A stretch of 64,000 nt of DNA. It comes from Pseudaeromonas sp963677375. GTDB lineage: Bacteria; Pseudomonadota; Gammaproteobacteria; Enterobacterales; Aeromonadaceae. Position 1 is the stretch's first letter; the number at the start of each line of letters is the position of its first letter. Both the position numbers and the translations under genes were made by a program. The notes beneath the pieces are model-generated. The model was not told the origin of the DNA, ran no database searches, and saw only the letters and a list, made by a program, of their open reading frames with translations. The stretch is taken from positions 1 through 64,000 of the forward strand of contig CAXXIF010000005.1 of assembly GCA_963677375.2 (NCBI GenBank). The letters are read 5' to 3'. Shown in pieces: positions 44,309 through 52,682 of the stretch.

Positions 44309-45441
44309 ATGCGATATTGCAGCAATTGTGTAATGCCGGATACCAAGCCCGGAGTGGTACTTGATGAGCGAGGCTACTGCAACGCCTGTCGGACCAAAGA
44401 GCTGAAGGCCAGCATTGACTGGGCGGCCCGATTTGAACAACTCAGTGAGCTGGTGGCTGAAATCAAAGCAGCCAATAATCCTTTTTATGATTGCATCGTC
44501 GCCGTCAGTGGCGGTAAGACAGTTGGTATCAAGCTTTGATACTGGCAGAGCGCTTTGGACTCAAAACCCTGTGCGTTACTCTGGCGACTCATTTACCAAC
44601 TACCGAGGGAATCGCTAACCTAAACAATATGATCAAGGATCTGAATGTTGATCATATGAAAATAACCCTGAAGCCAAGCGTATTCCGTGAGATCCGTCGA
44701 CGCTGCTTTCTGCGACAGGGTGAGCCTAATTGGGCTGAACATTGCGCCATGTTTGCCAGCGTAGTGAATACCGCGCTGATCTATGATGTACCTCTGGTCA
44801 TCTGGGGTGAAGACATTGCATTTGAATTTGGCGGGTTACAACGTCAAGAGAGTAAGCCTTCAGCACTGGCCATTGATAAAAACGATCTGGTAAAGGGCAA
44901 GACCATATTTGATTGGCTGGATGATGATATATCCAAGCGAGATGTTTTTTTCTATCAATATCCAGACTATCAGAAATTAAAAGAGGCTGGCATTAAAAGT
45001 ATTTATCTTGGCCATTATGTAAAGTGGGATGGTCGTAAACATTATAATACAGTCAAAGGACGTGGATTTACCGGTCGAGTATTGGGGCCGCTATCTGGCA
45101 ATTATATCGATTACGACAATATTGATGAGAAGCTTTGTGAGATTAACATTTGGTTTAAATATCTGAAATTCGGTTTCTGGCGTGCCACAGATCAGTGCTG
45201 CTATGACATCTGGAATGATCGCCTCAGCCGTGATGAGGCTGTAGATATCGTTCTTCGATTATCAGACGAATTCCCGCGTGAATATTTTCATGACTTTTTA
45301 CGTTTCCATAAACTGAGTGAGCAAGAGTTTTGGGATACCGTCGAAAAATTCAGAAACAAAACCATATGGGAGCGAGCTGGCGAACGTTGGCGAATGAAAT
45401 ATCCGGTCAGTAAGCTGTCTCAGCGAATAATAAATGAATAA
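44309..45441 (+). CDS. second N-acetyl-sugar amidotransferase, one frame break
   Basis: Paralogue of the preceding gene; 377 residues if one base is restored. It has two CXXC pairs (C4, C7, C24, C27) and a canonical loop starting VSGGK at 66-70. The frame breaks right after that Lys (44518): adding a G gives SGGKDSWYQAL and rejoins a protein with ATHLPTTEGIANLNNMI, VPLVIWGEDIAFEFGG, IYLGHYVKWDG and a C-terminal helical domain. The stop that follows the break would otherwise leave only 76 residues. A sequence error is likely, but a real defect in the ATP loop cannot be excluded. The 3' half is A/T-rich. It ends the island before a bidirectional terminator. Confidence 0.82.
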
Positions 45442-45490
45442 CGAGTTGCAACTGCATCACAAATGAAATAGATGTTTTTCGACCAACGTG

Positions 45491-45531
45491 AAAAAAAGCT
45501 ACGGCGCCTATCAGGCGCCGTAGCTTTTTTT
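45491..45531. terminator. bidirectional terminator, overlapping 3' end of fliT
   Basis: An 18-bp perfect stem AAAAAAAGCTACGGCGCC with a 5-base loop and A/T runs on both sides. It ends the glycosylation operon on the plus strand and fliT on the minus strand. The last seven codons and the stop of fliT lie within the hairpin. Confidence 0.92.
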
Positions 45532-45825
45532 GACCTGCTGGCTGCGTTTGAGATTCAGTAGTTCCTGCTTCAGGGATTCTCGACGCCCGCTGGCCTTGTT
45601 GACCAGAATGCCCAGCACATAGCGCAGCTGCTCCAGCTCCTGCTGCTCGGCCGCTAACTGCTGCGGCGTGGCCTGATCCAGATGGGCCTGAATGGCGGAG
45701 CTCAGAGCCTCCACCGCCGGAAAGCTGTCATCCAGCAACTCATCGGGCTGATTCAGCGCCTGATAGAGCTGATCCAGTAACTGGGGAATATCAGCCGGGT
45801 TGGCGATCTGGGGGGGCTGTGTCAT
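45511..45825 (-). CDS. fliT: FliT-like flagellar chaperone
   Basis: A small all-helical protein of 104 residues downstream of and overlapping fliS by four bases. The position and size match FliT, the FliD export chaperone, but the sequence is poorly conserved, with only general helical and Gln/Leu features (LLDQLYQALNQPDELLDDSF, ELEQLRYVLGILVNKASGRR). It ends inside a bidirectional terminator. Function is inferred from context. Confidence 0.65.
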   Translation of the reverse strand: MTQPPQIANPADIPQLLDQLYQALNQPDELLDDSFPAVEALSSAIQAHLDQATPQQLAAEQQELEQLRYVLGILVNKASGRRESLKQELLNLKRSQQVKKSYGA

Positions 45826-46241
45826 GACGACTGGCCTGCTTTTTTGTTCTTGAATTCGTTACGGACTTCACTGGGGATGCCATCCCAACCTTCCTTGATA
45901 TTGATGAAGATCTTGGCGACTTCATCGAGTTTTTCCTGACTGTTCTGCAGGTTGGCCTCGGTCAGAGTGCGGATGCTGTAGTCATAGAGTGCCGCCAGAT
46001 TTTGCGCCATCTCCCCGCCTTGTTCGACGTCCAGGCTGCCTTGCAACTCACCAATGAGAGCCAGAGCCTTGTTCAGCGACTTGGCTTTACTTTCCACGTC
46101 TTTGCGCTCGATGGCACCTTTGGTGGCGGCTATGTTGCCGAGAATGTGTTGCAGGACAATCGAGATCAAGGTGTGGGGGTCGGCATCATCAATATTGCTG
46201 ACGCTGGCCTGACGATACTGCTGGATGGAAAGTCTGGTCAT
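45822..46241 (-). CDS. fliS: FliS flagellin export chaperone
   Basis: Binds the C-terminus of flagellin in the cytoplasm to prevent early polymerisation. It has 139 residues. The conserved pattern QYRQASVSNIDDADPHTLIS and VLQHILGNIAATKGAIERKD, then ALYDYSIRTLTEANLQNSQE, is clear. The start MTRLSIQQY aligns with FliS better than a start nine codons upstream. It is transcribed from the minus strand, away from flrA, unlike the usual flaG-fliD-fliS order, with its own sigma-28 promoter. Confidence 0.93.
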   Translation of the reverse strand: MTRLSIQQYRQASVSNIDDADPHTLISIVLQHILGNIAATKGAIERKDVESKAKSLNKALALIGELQGSLDVEQGGEMAQNLAALYDYSIRTLTEANLQNSQEKLDEVAKIFINIKEGWDGIPSEVRNEFKNKKAGQSS

Positions 46242-46298
46242 CTTGTTTTCTCTCTTGTTCACAATCAATGGCGGCTGTCAGTATGCCCTATAAGGGTA

Positions 46299-46325
46299 TT
46301 ATCGTCCCAGCCTGACAAGGCTTTA
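46299..46325 (-). promoter_or_regulatory. sigma-28 promoter for fliST
   Basis: On the minus strand TAAAGCCT-N11-GACGATAA. The spacing is exact; the -35 box matches 6 of 8 and the -10 box 7 of 8 bases. It lies about 60 bases before fliS. Confidence 0.7.
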
Positions 46326-46479
46326 ATGGTATTTGTCACGAAACCACCACCCGTCACAGTCGTCAGCATAGGAATTATTTTGACACTGTGTCATTATTTT
46401 GTCAGTTACGGCTGTCTGTTCGTTGCACTCGCAGGACAAGCAGAATTCGGGCCGAGTATTCAAAGCATTAGGTGGTGGC

Positions 46480-47925
46480 ATGCGTGAGCAGAAGTGCGTC
46501 CTGATTATCGATGGTGATGAGAAACGTCGTCAACAGATGGAGACGGTACTGAATTTCATGGGGTTTGACTGGCGGTGCGGGGATGAGCCCGACTGTCTGG
46601 CTTACCTGGATGGTGCCGACGATCTGCTGGGCGTGGTTGTCGGTAGTCTGCAGACTCAGAGTCTGGAGCACCTACTGGCCAGCCATCCACAGATCCCGTT
46701 TTTAAGTTATCAGCTGCCGGGTGTATCGAGCCAGGGCCCTGAGCCAACCAATCTGTTGGGAACGCTCAGCGAACCGGTAGGCTATGACCAACTCACCAGC
46801 CTGTTGCATCTGTGTCACACCTTCATGGCCCTGTGCAGTTATCGCGGAGAATCCCAGGATCAGCGGTTGTTGAAGTTCCTGGTAGGTAAGGGCATGGCGA
46901 TGCAGGAGGTGCGGCGGCTTATTAATCAGGTGGCGGACAAGGACGCCAACGTGCTGATCCTGGGTGAGTCCGGTACTGGTAAAGAGGTGGTGGCTCGTGC
47001 CATTCATGAGCTGTCGCCACGGGCGAATGGCCCCTTTGTGCCGGTGAACTGTGGTGCCATCCCGGGTGAACTGCTGGAAAGCGAACTATTTGGCCATGAA
47101 AAGGGCTCCTTTACGGGGGCCATCTCCGCACGCCGCGGTCGTTTTGAGTTGGCGGAAGGCGGCACTCTGTTCCTCGATGAAATTGGCGACATGCCGATGC
47201 CCATGCAGGTCAAACTGTTGCGGGTGTTGCAGGAGCGATTGTTCGAGCGGGTGGGGGGCAGTAAGCCGATCAAGGCGGATGTGCGGGTGATAGCCGCGAC
47301 GCACCGCAATCTGGAACAGATGATCATTGAACAGACCTTCCGCGAGGATCTCTACTACCGTCTGAATGTGTTCCCTATCGAGACACCTCCACTCCGGGAT
47401 CGAGCCGACGATATTCCTCTATTGTTGCAGGAGTTGCTCAACCGCCATGGCGGTGAGCACAAGGCCTGGTTGCGCTTTACCCAGCGGGCCATGGAGTCTC
47501 TGATGCTCCACCGCTGGCCGGGTAACGTGCGCGAGCTGTCCAATCTGATCGAACGCTTGTTGATCCTGTTTCCCAACCGGATTGTCGATGTCAAAGATCT
47601 GCCGATCAAATATCGCTATGGTAGTGAAGTCTGGCAGGAGACGGGCCCGGTCAACGAATGGGCCGAGCGCGATGCACTGATCGATGTACTCTCCGAACCG
47701 TTCGAACAACCGGAAGAGCCGATGCCGGACCCCTTTAGTCAGGTGCTGCCAGAGGATGGTTTGAACCTCAAGGATCTGCTCTCGGACCTGGAAATCGGCA
47801 TGATCCGGCAGGCGCTGGAGATGCAGGAAGGCGTGGTCGCCCGGGCCGCGGACATGCTGGGTATGCGTCGGACCACGCTGGTCGAAAAAATGAAAAAATA
47901 TGGGATGACCGCTCGGGACATGTAG
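46480..47925 (+). CDS. flrA: FlrA (FleQ-like) sigma-54 master activator of flagellar genes
   Basis: Top regulator of the polar flagellar hierarchy, activating early sigma-54 promoters including flrBC. It has 481 residues: an N-terminal FleQ domain lacking the usual phospho-acceptor pattern (about 1-120), an AAA+ domain with Walker A GESGTGKE at 162-169, the sigma-54-contact loop as GSFTGA at 209-214 (Ala to Ser in the common GAFTGA), Walker B LFLDEIGD, and a C-terminal helix-turn-helix (VVARAADMLGMRRTTLVEKM). The ATG at MREQKC is chosen because it fits the FleQ start and has AGGTGG upstream. It is divergent from fliS. Confidence 0.95.
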   Translation: MREQKCVLIIDGDEKRRQQMETVLNFMGFDWRCGDEPDCLAYLDGADDLLGVVVGSLQTQSLEHLLASHPQIPFLSYQLPGVSSQGPEPTNLLGTLSEPVGYDQLTSLLHLCHTFMALCSYRGESQDQRLLKFLVGKGMAMQEVRRLINQVADKDANVLILGESGTGKEVVARAIHELSPRANGPFVPVNCGAIPGELLESELFGHEKGSFTGAISARRGRFELAEGGTLFLDEIGDMPMPMQVKLLRVLQERLFERVGGSKPIKADVRVIAATHRNLEQMIIEQTFREDLYYRLNVFPIETPPLRDRADDIPLLLQELLNRHGGEHKAWLRFTQRAMESLMLHRWPGNVRELSNLIERLLILFPNRIVDVKDLPIKYRYGSEVWQETGPVNEWAERDALIDVLSEPFEQPEEPMPDPFSQVLPEDGLNLKDLLSDLEIGMIRQALEMQEGVVARAADMLGMRRTTLVEKMKKYGMTARDM

Positions 47926-47953
47926 GTTTTCACTCTTCTCGTCATGCTCAATC

Positions 47954-47976
47954 AGGCGCCTCATGGCGCCTTTTTT
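47954..47976 (+). terminator. terminator after flrA
   Basis: Stem AGGCGCC/GGCGCCT with a 4-base loop, followed by five further T residues. Confidence 0.85.
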
Positions 47977-47981
47977 GTTTC

Positions 47982-47997
47982 TGGCACGCATATTGTA
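47982..47997 (+). promoter_or_regulatory. candidate sigma-54 promoter for flrBC
   Basis: TGGCAC-N5-TTGTA: a full -24 box, but the -12 GC is GT. It is directly behind the flrA terminator and 41 bases before flrB. flrBC is a FlrA/sigma-54 target in Vibrio. Confidence 0.5.
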
Positions 47998-48037
47998 TTA
48001 CCCGATATTATCCCAGTGATTAACGGGTTTATGACGT

Positions 48038-49084
48038 ATGACAGCTCCTACTTGCTCCAGCTCGCTCACCGAATGGTCATCACCCTTGCTGTTTAGTGAG
48101 GTGTTCAATGAGGTCCCATCCGGACTGGTACTGCTCGATGGCTCTGGGCGCGTCGCCCGCGCCAACCGCGCCGCTCTGATGCTGCTGGGTGAGCCGTTGG
48201 AGGGCGAGAGCTGGGGTAGCATTATCCAGCGCGTGTTCTGCTTGCGTCCGGATGACGGCCATGAAGTCTCTCTGCGGAATGGACGCCGGGTCCAGATCTC
48301 GACCCAACCCTTGAAGCAGCAAGAGGGGCAGCTGATCCAGATCACCGATCTGACCGAAACCCGTCGCCTGCAGGATCAACTCGGTCATATGGAGCGTCTG
48401 TCGGCCCTGGGCAAGATGGCTGCTTCGCTAGCACATCAGATCCGTACGCCACTGGCGGCTGCCATGTTGTATGGCGCTAATTTGGCTAACCGGACCCTGA
48501 GTAATGAGGCGCGTGGCAGCTTTCAGAAAAAATTGATGGATCGGCTGCGGGATCTGGAAACCCAGGTCAGCGATGTGTTGCTGTTTGCCCGCAACGGTGA
48601 ACAGCAGGTGGTCAGCGCCATTGAATTGACGGAGTTGATTACCAGCATCGAACATGGCGCCGAAGCCATGCTGCAACAGGTCGGTGCCAGTTTGCGCATC
48701 GAGATGGATGAGCCTCCCATTCCCTTGCTGGCTAATAGTTCGGCGTTGGCGAGTGCCATCAATAATCTGCTGGCCAATGCCTTGCAAGCGGGCGCCACTC
48801 AGTTGTTGATTTCGGCTCATAAGACGGGTGATGAGGTGATGCTGCGCATCGTCGATAACGGTCGTGGCATGTCCCGTGAATTACTGGGGCGCATCTTCGA
48901 ACCCTTCTATACCACTCGTAGCAACGGTACCGGATTGGGTCTGGCTGTCGTGCAGTCTGTGGTACAAGCCCATCAGGGCAAGGTGGAGGTGGCTTCGGTG
49001 GCGGGTGAGGGGAGTTGTTTCACCCTGCGGTTGCCTTGCCATTACGCAACGGTACAACGTCAAGTTATTGGAGGTGAGGCATGA
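48038..49084 (+). CDS. flrB: FlrB sensor histidine kinase
   Basis: Cytoplasmic kinase that phosphorylates FlrC to turn on the middle flagellar genes. It has 348 residues: a PAS-like domain (about 20-105; NEVPSGLVLLDGSGRVARAN), the dimerisation/phospho-His region with H133 in MAASLAHQIRTPLAAAM, and an ATPase domain with NLLANALQAGA, VDNGRGMSRELLGRIFEPFY and GTGLGLAVVQSVV. No membrane segment is seen. It overlaps flrC by four bases. Confidence 0.93.
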   Translation: MTAPTCSSSLTEWSSPLLFSEVFNEVPSGLVLLDGSGRVARANRAALMLLGEPLEGESWGSIIQRVFCLRPDDGHEVSLRNGRRVQISTQPLKQQEGQLIQITDLTETRRLQDQLGHMERLSALGKMAASLAHQIRTPLAAAMLYGANLANRTLSNEARGSFQKKLMDRLRDLETQVSDVLLFARNGEQQVVSAIELTELITSIEHGAEAMLQQVGASLRIEMDEPPIPLLANSSALASAINNLLANALQAGATQLLISAHKTGDEVMLRIVDNGRGMSRELLGRIFEPFYTTRSNGTGLGLAVVQSVVQAHQGKVEVASVAGEGSCFTLRLPCHYATVQRQVIGGEA

Positions 49085-50470
49085 GTCAGGCGCGAGTTCT
49101 GATCGTCGAAGATGACCATGGCCTGCGGGAAGCCATTGTCGATACCCTGCTGCTGGCCGGTTACGTCTGCCTGGAGGCCGACAGCGGCGAGGCTGCTTTG
49201 CTGCAACTGGGGCGTCAATCCGTTGACATGGTGATCTCTGACATCCAGATGGGGGGTATGGATGGTCATACCCTACTGACGAATATCCGACAGAAATATC
49301 CGCAGACACCGGTCTTACTGATGACCGCCTATGCCAATATTGATGGCGCTGTGCGCGCCATGCGTGATGGGGCCATCGATTATCTGGCCAAACCCTTCTC
49401 ACCAGAAGTGCTGCTGAATCAGGTCAGTCGCTATGTGCCGGCACAGCGTATCGAACGCAAGACTCCCGTCTACGGAGATGCCAAGACTGCCGAGTTGCTG
49501 CAGCTGGCGGCGCGAGTTGCCCGCTCGGAAGCGACTGTGATGGTGACCGGCCCTAGCGGTACCGGCAAAGAAGTGCTGGCTCGATACATCCACGATCAAT
49601 CCAATCGCGCCGAACAACCCTTCATCGCCATCAACTGTGCGGCCATTCCGGAAAACATGCTCGAAGCCACCCTATTTGGTTATGAGAAGGGGGCCTTCAC
49701 CGGTGCGGTTCAAGGCTGTCCCGGCAAGTTTGAACAGGCTCAAGGTGGAACTCTGCTGCTGGATGAAATTACCGAGATGGACCTGTCCCTGCAGGCCAAA
49801 TTACTCCGTGTGCTGCAGGAGCGCGAAGTCGAGCGTCTGGGGAGTCGCAAGACGATCCCGCTGGATGTCCGCGTGATTGCGACCAGCAACCGGGATCTGC
49901 GTCAGGCCGTGGCCGCTGGCTTGTTACCGCGAAGATCTCTTCTATCGGCTGAATGTGTTCCCGCTGCGCTGGCGCCCGCTGGTGGATCGACCGGGCGACA
50001 TACTGCCGATTGCCGAACATCTGTTGCAATGGCATGCCAACCAACAGGGCGCCGCAGCGCCTGAACTGGAGCCGGATGCCGCCGCGCGGCTGTTGCGCTA
50101 CCGCTGGCCAGGTAATGTGCGTGAATTGGACAATGTTATCCAGCGAGCCATGATCCTCAGTGAGGGGCGACGCATTCGGGATTGCGATCTGATCCTGGAT
50201 GAGCTGGGTGGGCCCTTGGCGGAGGAGGACGAGCTGGAGTCTGAGTTGCCCGGTACCGACGACGGCAGTTGGGAATACAGTGAGCGTCTGCCCGGTATGG
50301 AGCGCTTGGGTAATGAATTACGGCAGCAAGAGCATCAGATCATTCTCGATACTCTGATTGCCTGCCAGGGCAGTCGCAAAGAGGTTGCCGAACGTCTGGG
50401 GATCAGCCCGCGGACTCTGCGCTACAAGTTGGCACGGATGCGGGACGTCGGCATCGAGGTTCCGGATTAG
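49081..50470 (+). CDS. flrC: FlrC sigma-54 response regulator, one frame break
   Basis: Activator of middle sigma-54 flagellar promoters, 462 residues once corrected. Receiver domain with the phospho-acceptor D54 (VISDIQMGGMDG), AAA+ domain with GPSGTGKEV, GAFTGA and LLLDEITEM, and a C-terminal Fis-type helix-turn-helix (RKEVAERLGISPRTLRYKLA). The frame breaks after VAAGL at about 49926: removing an extra A gives LFREDLFYRLNVFPLRWRPL, the normal continuation. Both parts are well conserved, so this is likely a sequence error; a true break would leave a regulator without its DNA-binding domain and probably a non-motile cell. Confidence 0.9.
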
Positions 50471-50483
50471 TCTTTTTCTCTTC

Positions 50484-50506
50484 AGCCCGCCGCTCGGTGG
50501 GCTTTT
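50484..50506 (+). terminator. terminator after flrC
   Basis: Stem AGCCCGCC/GGTGGGCT (one G-T pair) with a 4-base loop and TTT. Confidence 0.7.
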
Positions 50507-50552
50507 GTTATAAATTCCGTCTCTTTCCAGCAAGTTAGCCGTGATATGCTCC

Positions 50553-50568
50553 TGGCACTTAAATTGCA
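50553..50568 (+). promoter_or_regulatory. sigma-54 promoter for fliE operon
   Basis: TGGCAC-N5-TTGCA, a full consensus match, 54 bases before fliE. Confidence 0.9.
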
Positions 50569-50622
50569 GAAACAGGGTATACCCCTGGGGTTGTCAATTT
50601 AATGTCGCTTTAAGGAATGGCT

Positions 50623-50946
50623 ATGGACGTGCAAGCAAGCTCCCTGTTCAAGGAATTTGAAGCCCTCCGCTTCGAGGCCCTCGGTTCTGGTTCCAGAACC
50701 GAACCGATGAATGGTGCGGTCCAGCAGGATTTCGGTCAGGCTCTGAAAGCCGCGCTGGAAAATGTCAACTCGTTGCAACAAGAGACCAATGATCTGCGCA
50801 CCCGCTTCGACATGGGCGATCGCAGTGTCAATCTCTCCGATGTGATGATTGCCGGACAGAAGTCCTCCATTGCCTTCGAGGCGACAGTCCAGGTTCGCAA
50901 TAAGGTGGTCGAAGCCTATAAGACCATCATGAATATGCCAGTGTGA
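50623..50946 (+). CDS. fliE: FliE MS-ring/rod junction protein
   Basis: Small rod-side basal body protein (107 residues) joining the MS ring to the rod. The conserved C-terminal half has DFGQALKAALENVNSLQQET, DRSVNLSDVMIAGQKSSIAF and EATVQVRNKVVEAYKTIMNM. The second ATG (MDVQASS) is taken because AAGGA is six bases upstream of it and only abuts the first. It opens the large fliE to flhB cluster. Confidence 0.94.
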   Translation: MDVQASSLFKEFEALRFEALGSGSRTEPMNGAVQQDFGQALKAALENVNSLQQETNDLRTRFDMGDRSVNLSDVMIAGQKSSIAFEATVQVRNKVVEAYKTIMNMPV

Positions 50947-50960
50947 TGAAGGGGTAAAAG

Positions 50961-52682
50961 ATGGCTGACGATAAGCGCAATGAACTGATGGTGGCCGGTG
51001 GAGATCCAATGCTCGGCGCCAACCTCGATGATGCGGCAGCAGCCAAGCCGTCCCCCTTTGCCATCATGGGTAATGTCGATGTGTTACGTCAGGTGACCCT
51101 GGTTCTGGGGCTGGCGATCTGTCTGGCCATTGCCGTCTTCATCCTGCTGTGGGGCAAAGAGCCGGAGATGCGGCCGTTGGGGCAATTCTCCACCGAAGAG
51201 TTGGTCAAGACTCTGGATTTTCTGGATCAGAAACAACTCAACTACAAGGTGGAAGGCAATACGGTACTGGTCACCGCCGATGACTACTCCAACATCGTAT
51301 TGCAGCTCAAGCGCGAAGGCATGGCCCAGCCCGAGCTGCCCAGCGGTGATGCCTTGCTGATGAAAGACTCCGGCTTTGGGGTCAGCCAGCGCCTGGAAGG
51401 TGAACGCCTCAAATTCAGTCGTGAGCAGCAGTTGGCCCGCGCCATCGAACAGTATCGCAACATCAGCAAGGCTACCGTGCTGCTGGCCATCCCTAAGGAT
51501 AACGTCTTCGCCCGGAATGAACGTAAGCCCAGCGCCACCGTGGTGGTGACTCTGGGGGGCGGCTCTCTGGGTCAGGAGGAAGTGGATGCGGTTGTCGATA
51601 CCGTGGCCTCTGCCGTTCATGGCCTGGAGCCCACCCGGGTCACAGTTACCGATCAGAATGGTCGCCTGCTCAACTCCGGCTCTCAGGATGCTGCGTCATC
51701 TCAGGCCCATAAAGAGTTCGAAATCCAGCAGAAGAAAGAGCTCGAATACAAACAGAAAATAGACTCCATTCTGGCTCCGGTGCTGGGTATTGGTAACTAC
51801 ACTGCCGAGGTGGATGTCAGTCTGGACTTCACCCAAGAAGAAGAAACCCGCAAGCGTTACAACCCGGATCTGCCCGCCGTGCGTTCGGAAGTGACGCTCG
51901 AAGAGAACAACATGGGGGGAGGTAGCTCCGGTGTTCCGGGCGCCCTGTCGAATCAACCTCCTGCCGCTAGTAATATTCCCCAGCAGGCGACTGGCTCTGC
52001 GGGGCAGAGCCAGGCCAATGCCCGTAGTCGCAAGGAAGCAACCCGCAATTATGAGCTGGATACTACCGTCAGCCATGTGCAACGGGCCATGGGTGGTATC
52101 CGTCGCCTGACGGTATCAGTTGGTGTCGACTACAAGAACATTACCGGCGCCGATGGTAAAGTCACCCGTGAACCCCAAAGCCAGGCCGAATTGGACACCA
52201 TTCGTCGCCTGCTTAAGGGGGGGCTCGGTTTTGATGTCAGTCGGGGTGATAATCTGGAGGTGGTCAGTCTCTCCTTCAATCGTCCGGATTTGACGGCTGT
52301 GCCCGAAACGCCCTTGGTTGAACAGACTTGGTTCTGGCGGGCGATCCGCATTGCCGCCTCTGTGCTGGTGATCATAGTGCTGGTGGTGACCATAGTGCGT
52401 CCCATGTTGGCCCGACTGCTCTACCCGGATCAAAAACCGGAAAGTCGGGAAGTGGATATGGACAGCTCAGTGGCGCTGGATGGTGATGACGAGTTGAGTC
52501 TGCTGGCTTCCCACGCGGACATGCAAGAGCCGGTGTTCGGTGTCCGTAATGGTCAACTGGTCTTGCCAGATCTGCACCGGGATGAGGATCTGCTGCGAGC
52601 CGTCCGGGCTTTGGTGGCGAACGAGCCGGATATGGCGGCCCAGGTGGTCAAGGAGTGGGTGATTAAGGAAATGGCGAAATGA
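50961..52682 (+). CDS. fliF: FliF MS-ring protein
   Basis: Inner-membrane MS-ring subunit, 573 residues. One membrane segment at about 35-55 (VTLVLGLAICLAIAVFILLW), ring-building motifs (FSREQQLARAIEQYRNISKA, VLLAIPKDNVFARNERKPSA), a second membrane segment near 455-475 (AIRIAASVLVIIVLVVTIVR) and a cytoplasmic tail that binds FliG (DEDLLRAVRALVANEPDMAA, ending WVIKEMAK). It overlaps fliG by four bases. Confidence 0.97.
   Translation: MADDKRNELMVAGGDPMLGANLDDAAAAKPSPFAIMGNVDVLRQVTLVLGLAICLAIAVFILLWGKEPEMRPLGQFSTEELVKTLDFLDQKQLNYKVEGNTVLVTADDYSNIVLQLKREGMAQPELPSGDALLMKDSGFGVSQRLEGERLKFSREQQLARAIEQYRNISKATVLLAIPKDNVFARNERKPSATVVVTLGGGSLGQEEVDAVVDTVASAVHGLEPTRVTVTDQNGRLLNSGSQDAASSQAHKEFEIQQKKELEYKQKIDSILAPVLGIGNYTAEVDVSLDFTQEEETRKRYNPDLPAVRSEVTLEENNMGGGSSGVPGALSNQPPAASNIPQQATGSAGQSQANARSRKEATRNYELDTTVSHVQRAMGGIRRLTVSVGVDYKNITGADGKVTREPQSQAELDTIRRLLKGGLGFDVSRGDNLEVVSLSFNRPDLTAVPETPLVEQTWFWRAIRIAASVLVIIVLVVTIVRPMLARLLYPDQKPESREVDMDSSVALDGDDELSLLASHADMQEPVFGVRNGQLVLPDLHRDEDLLRAVRALVANEPDMAAQVVKEWVIKEMAK

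Noticed and set aside
44309..45441. Programmed frameshift in the second amidotransferase
   Set aside because: The site has no slippery heptamer or downstream structure that I can see, and breaks of the same kind occur in unrelated genes.
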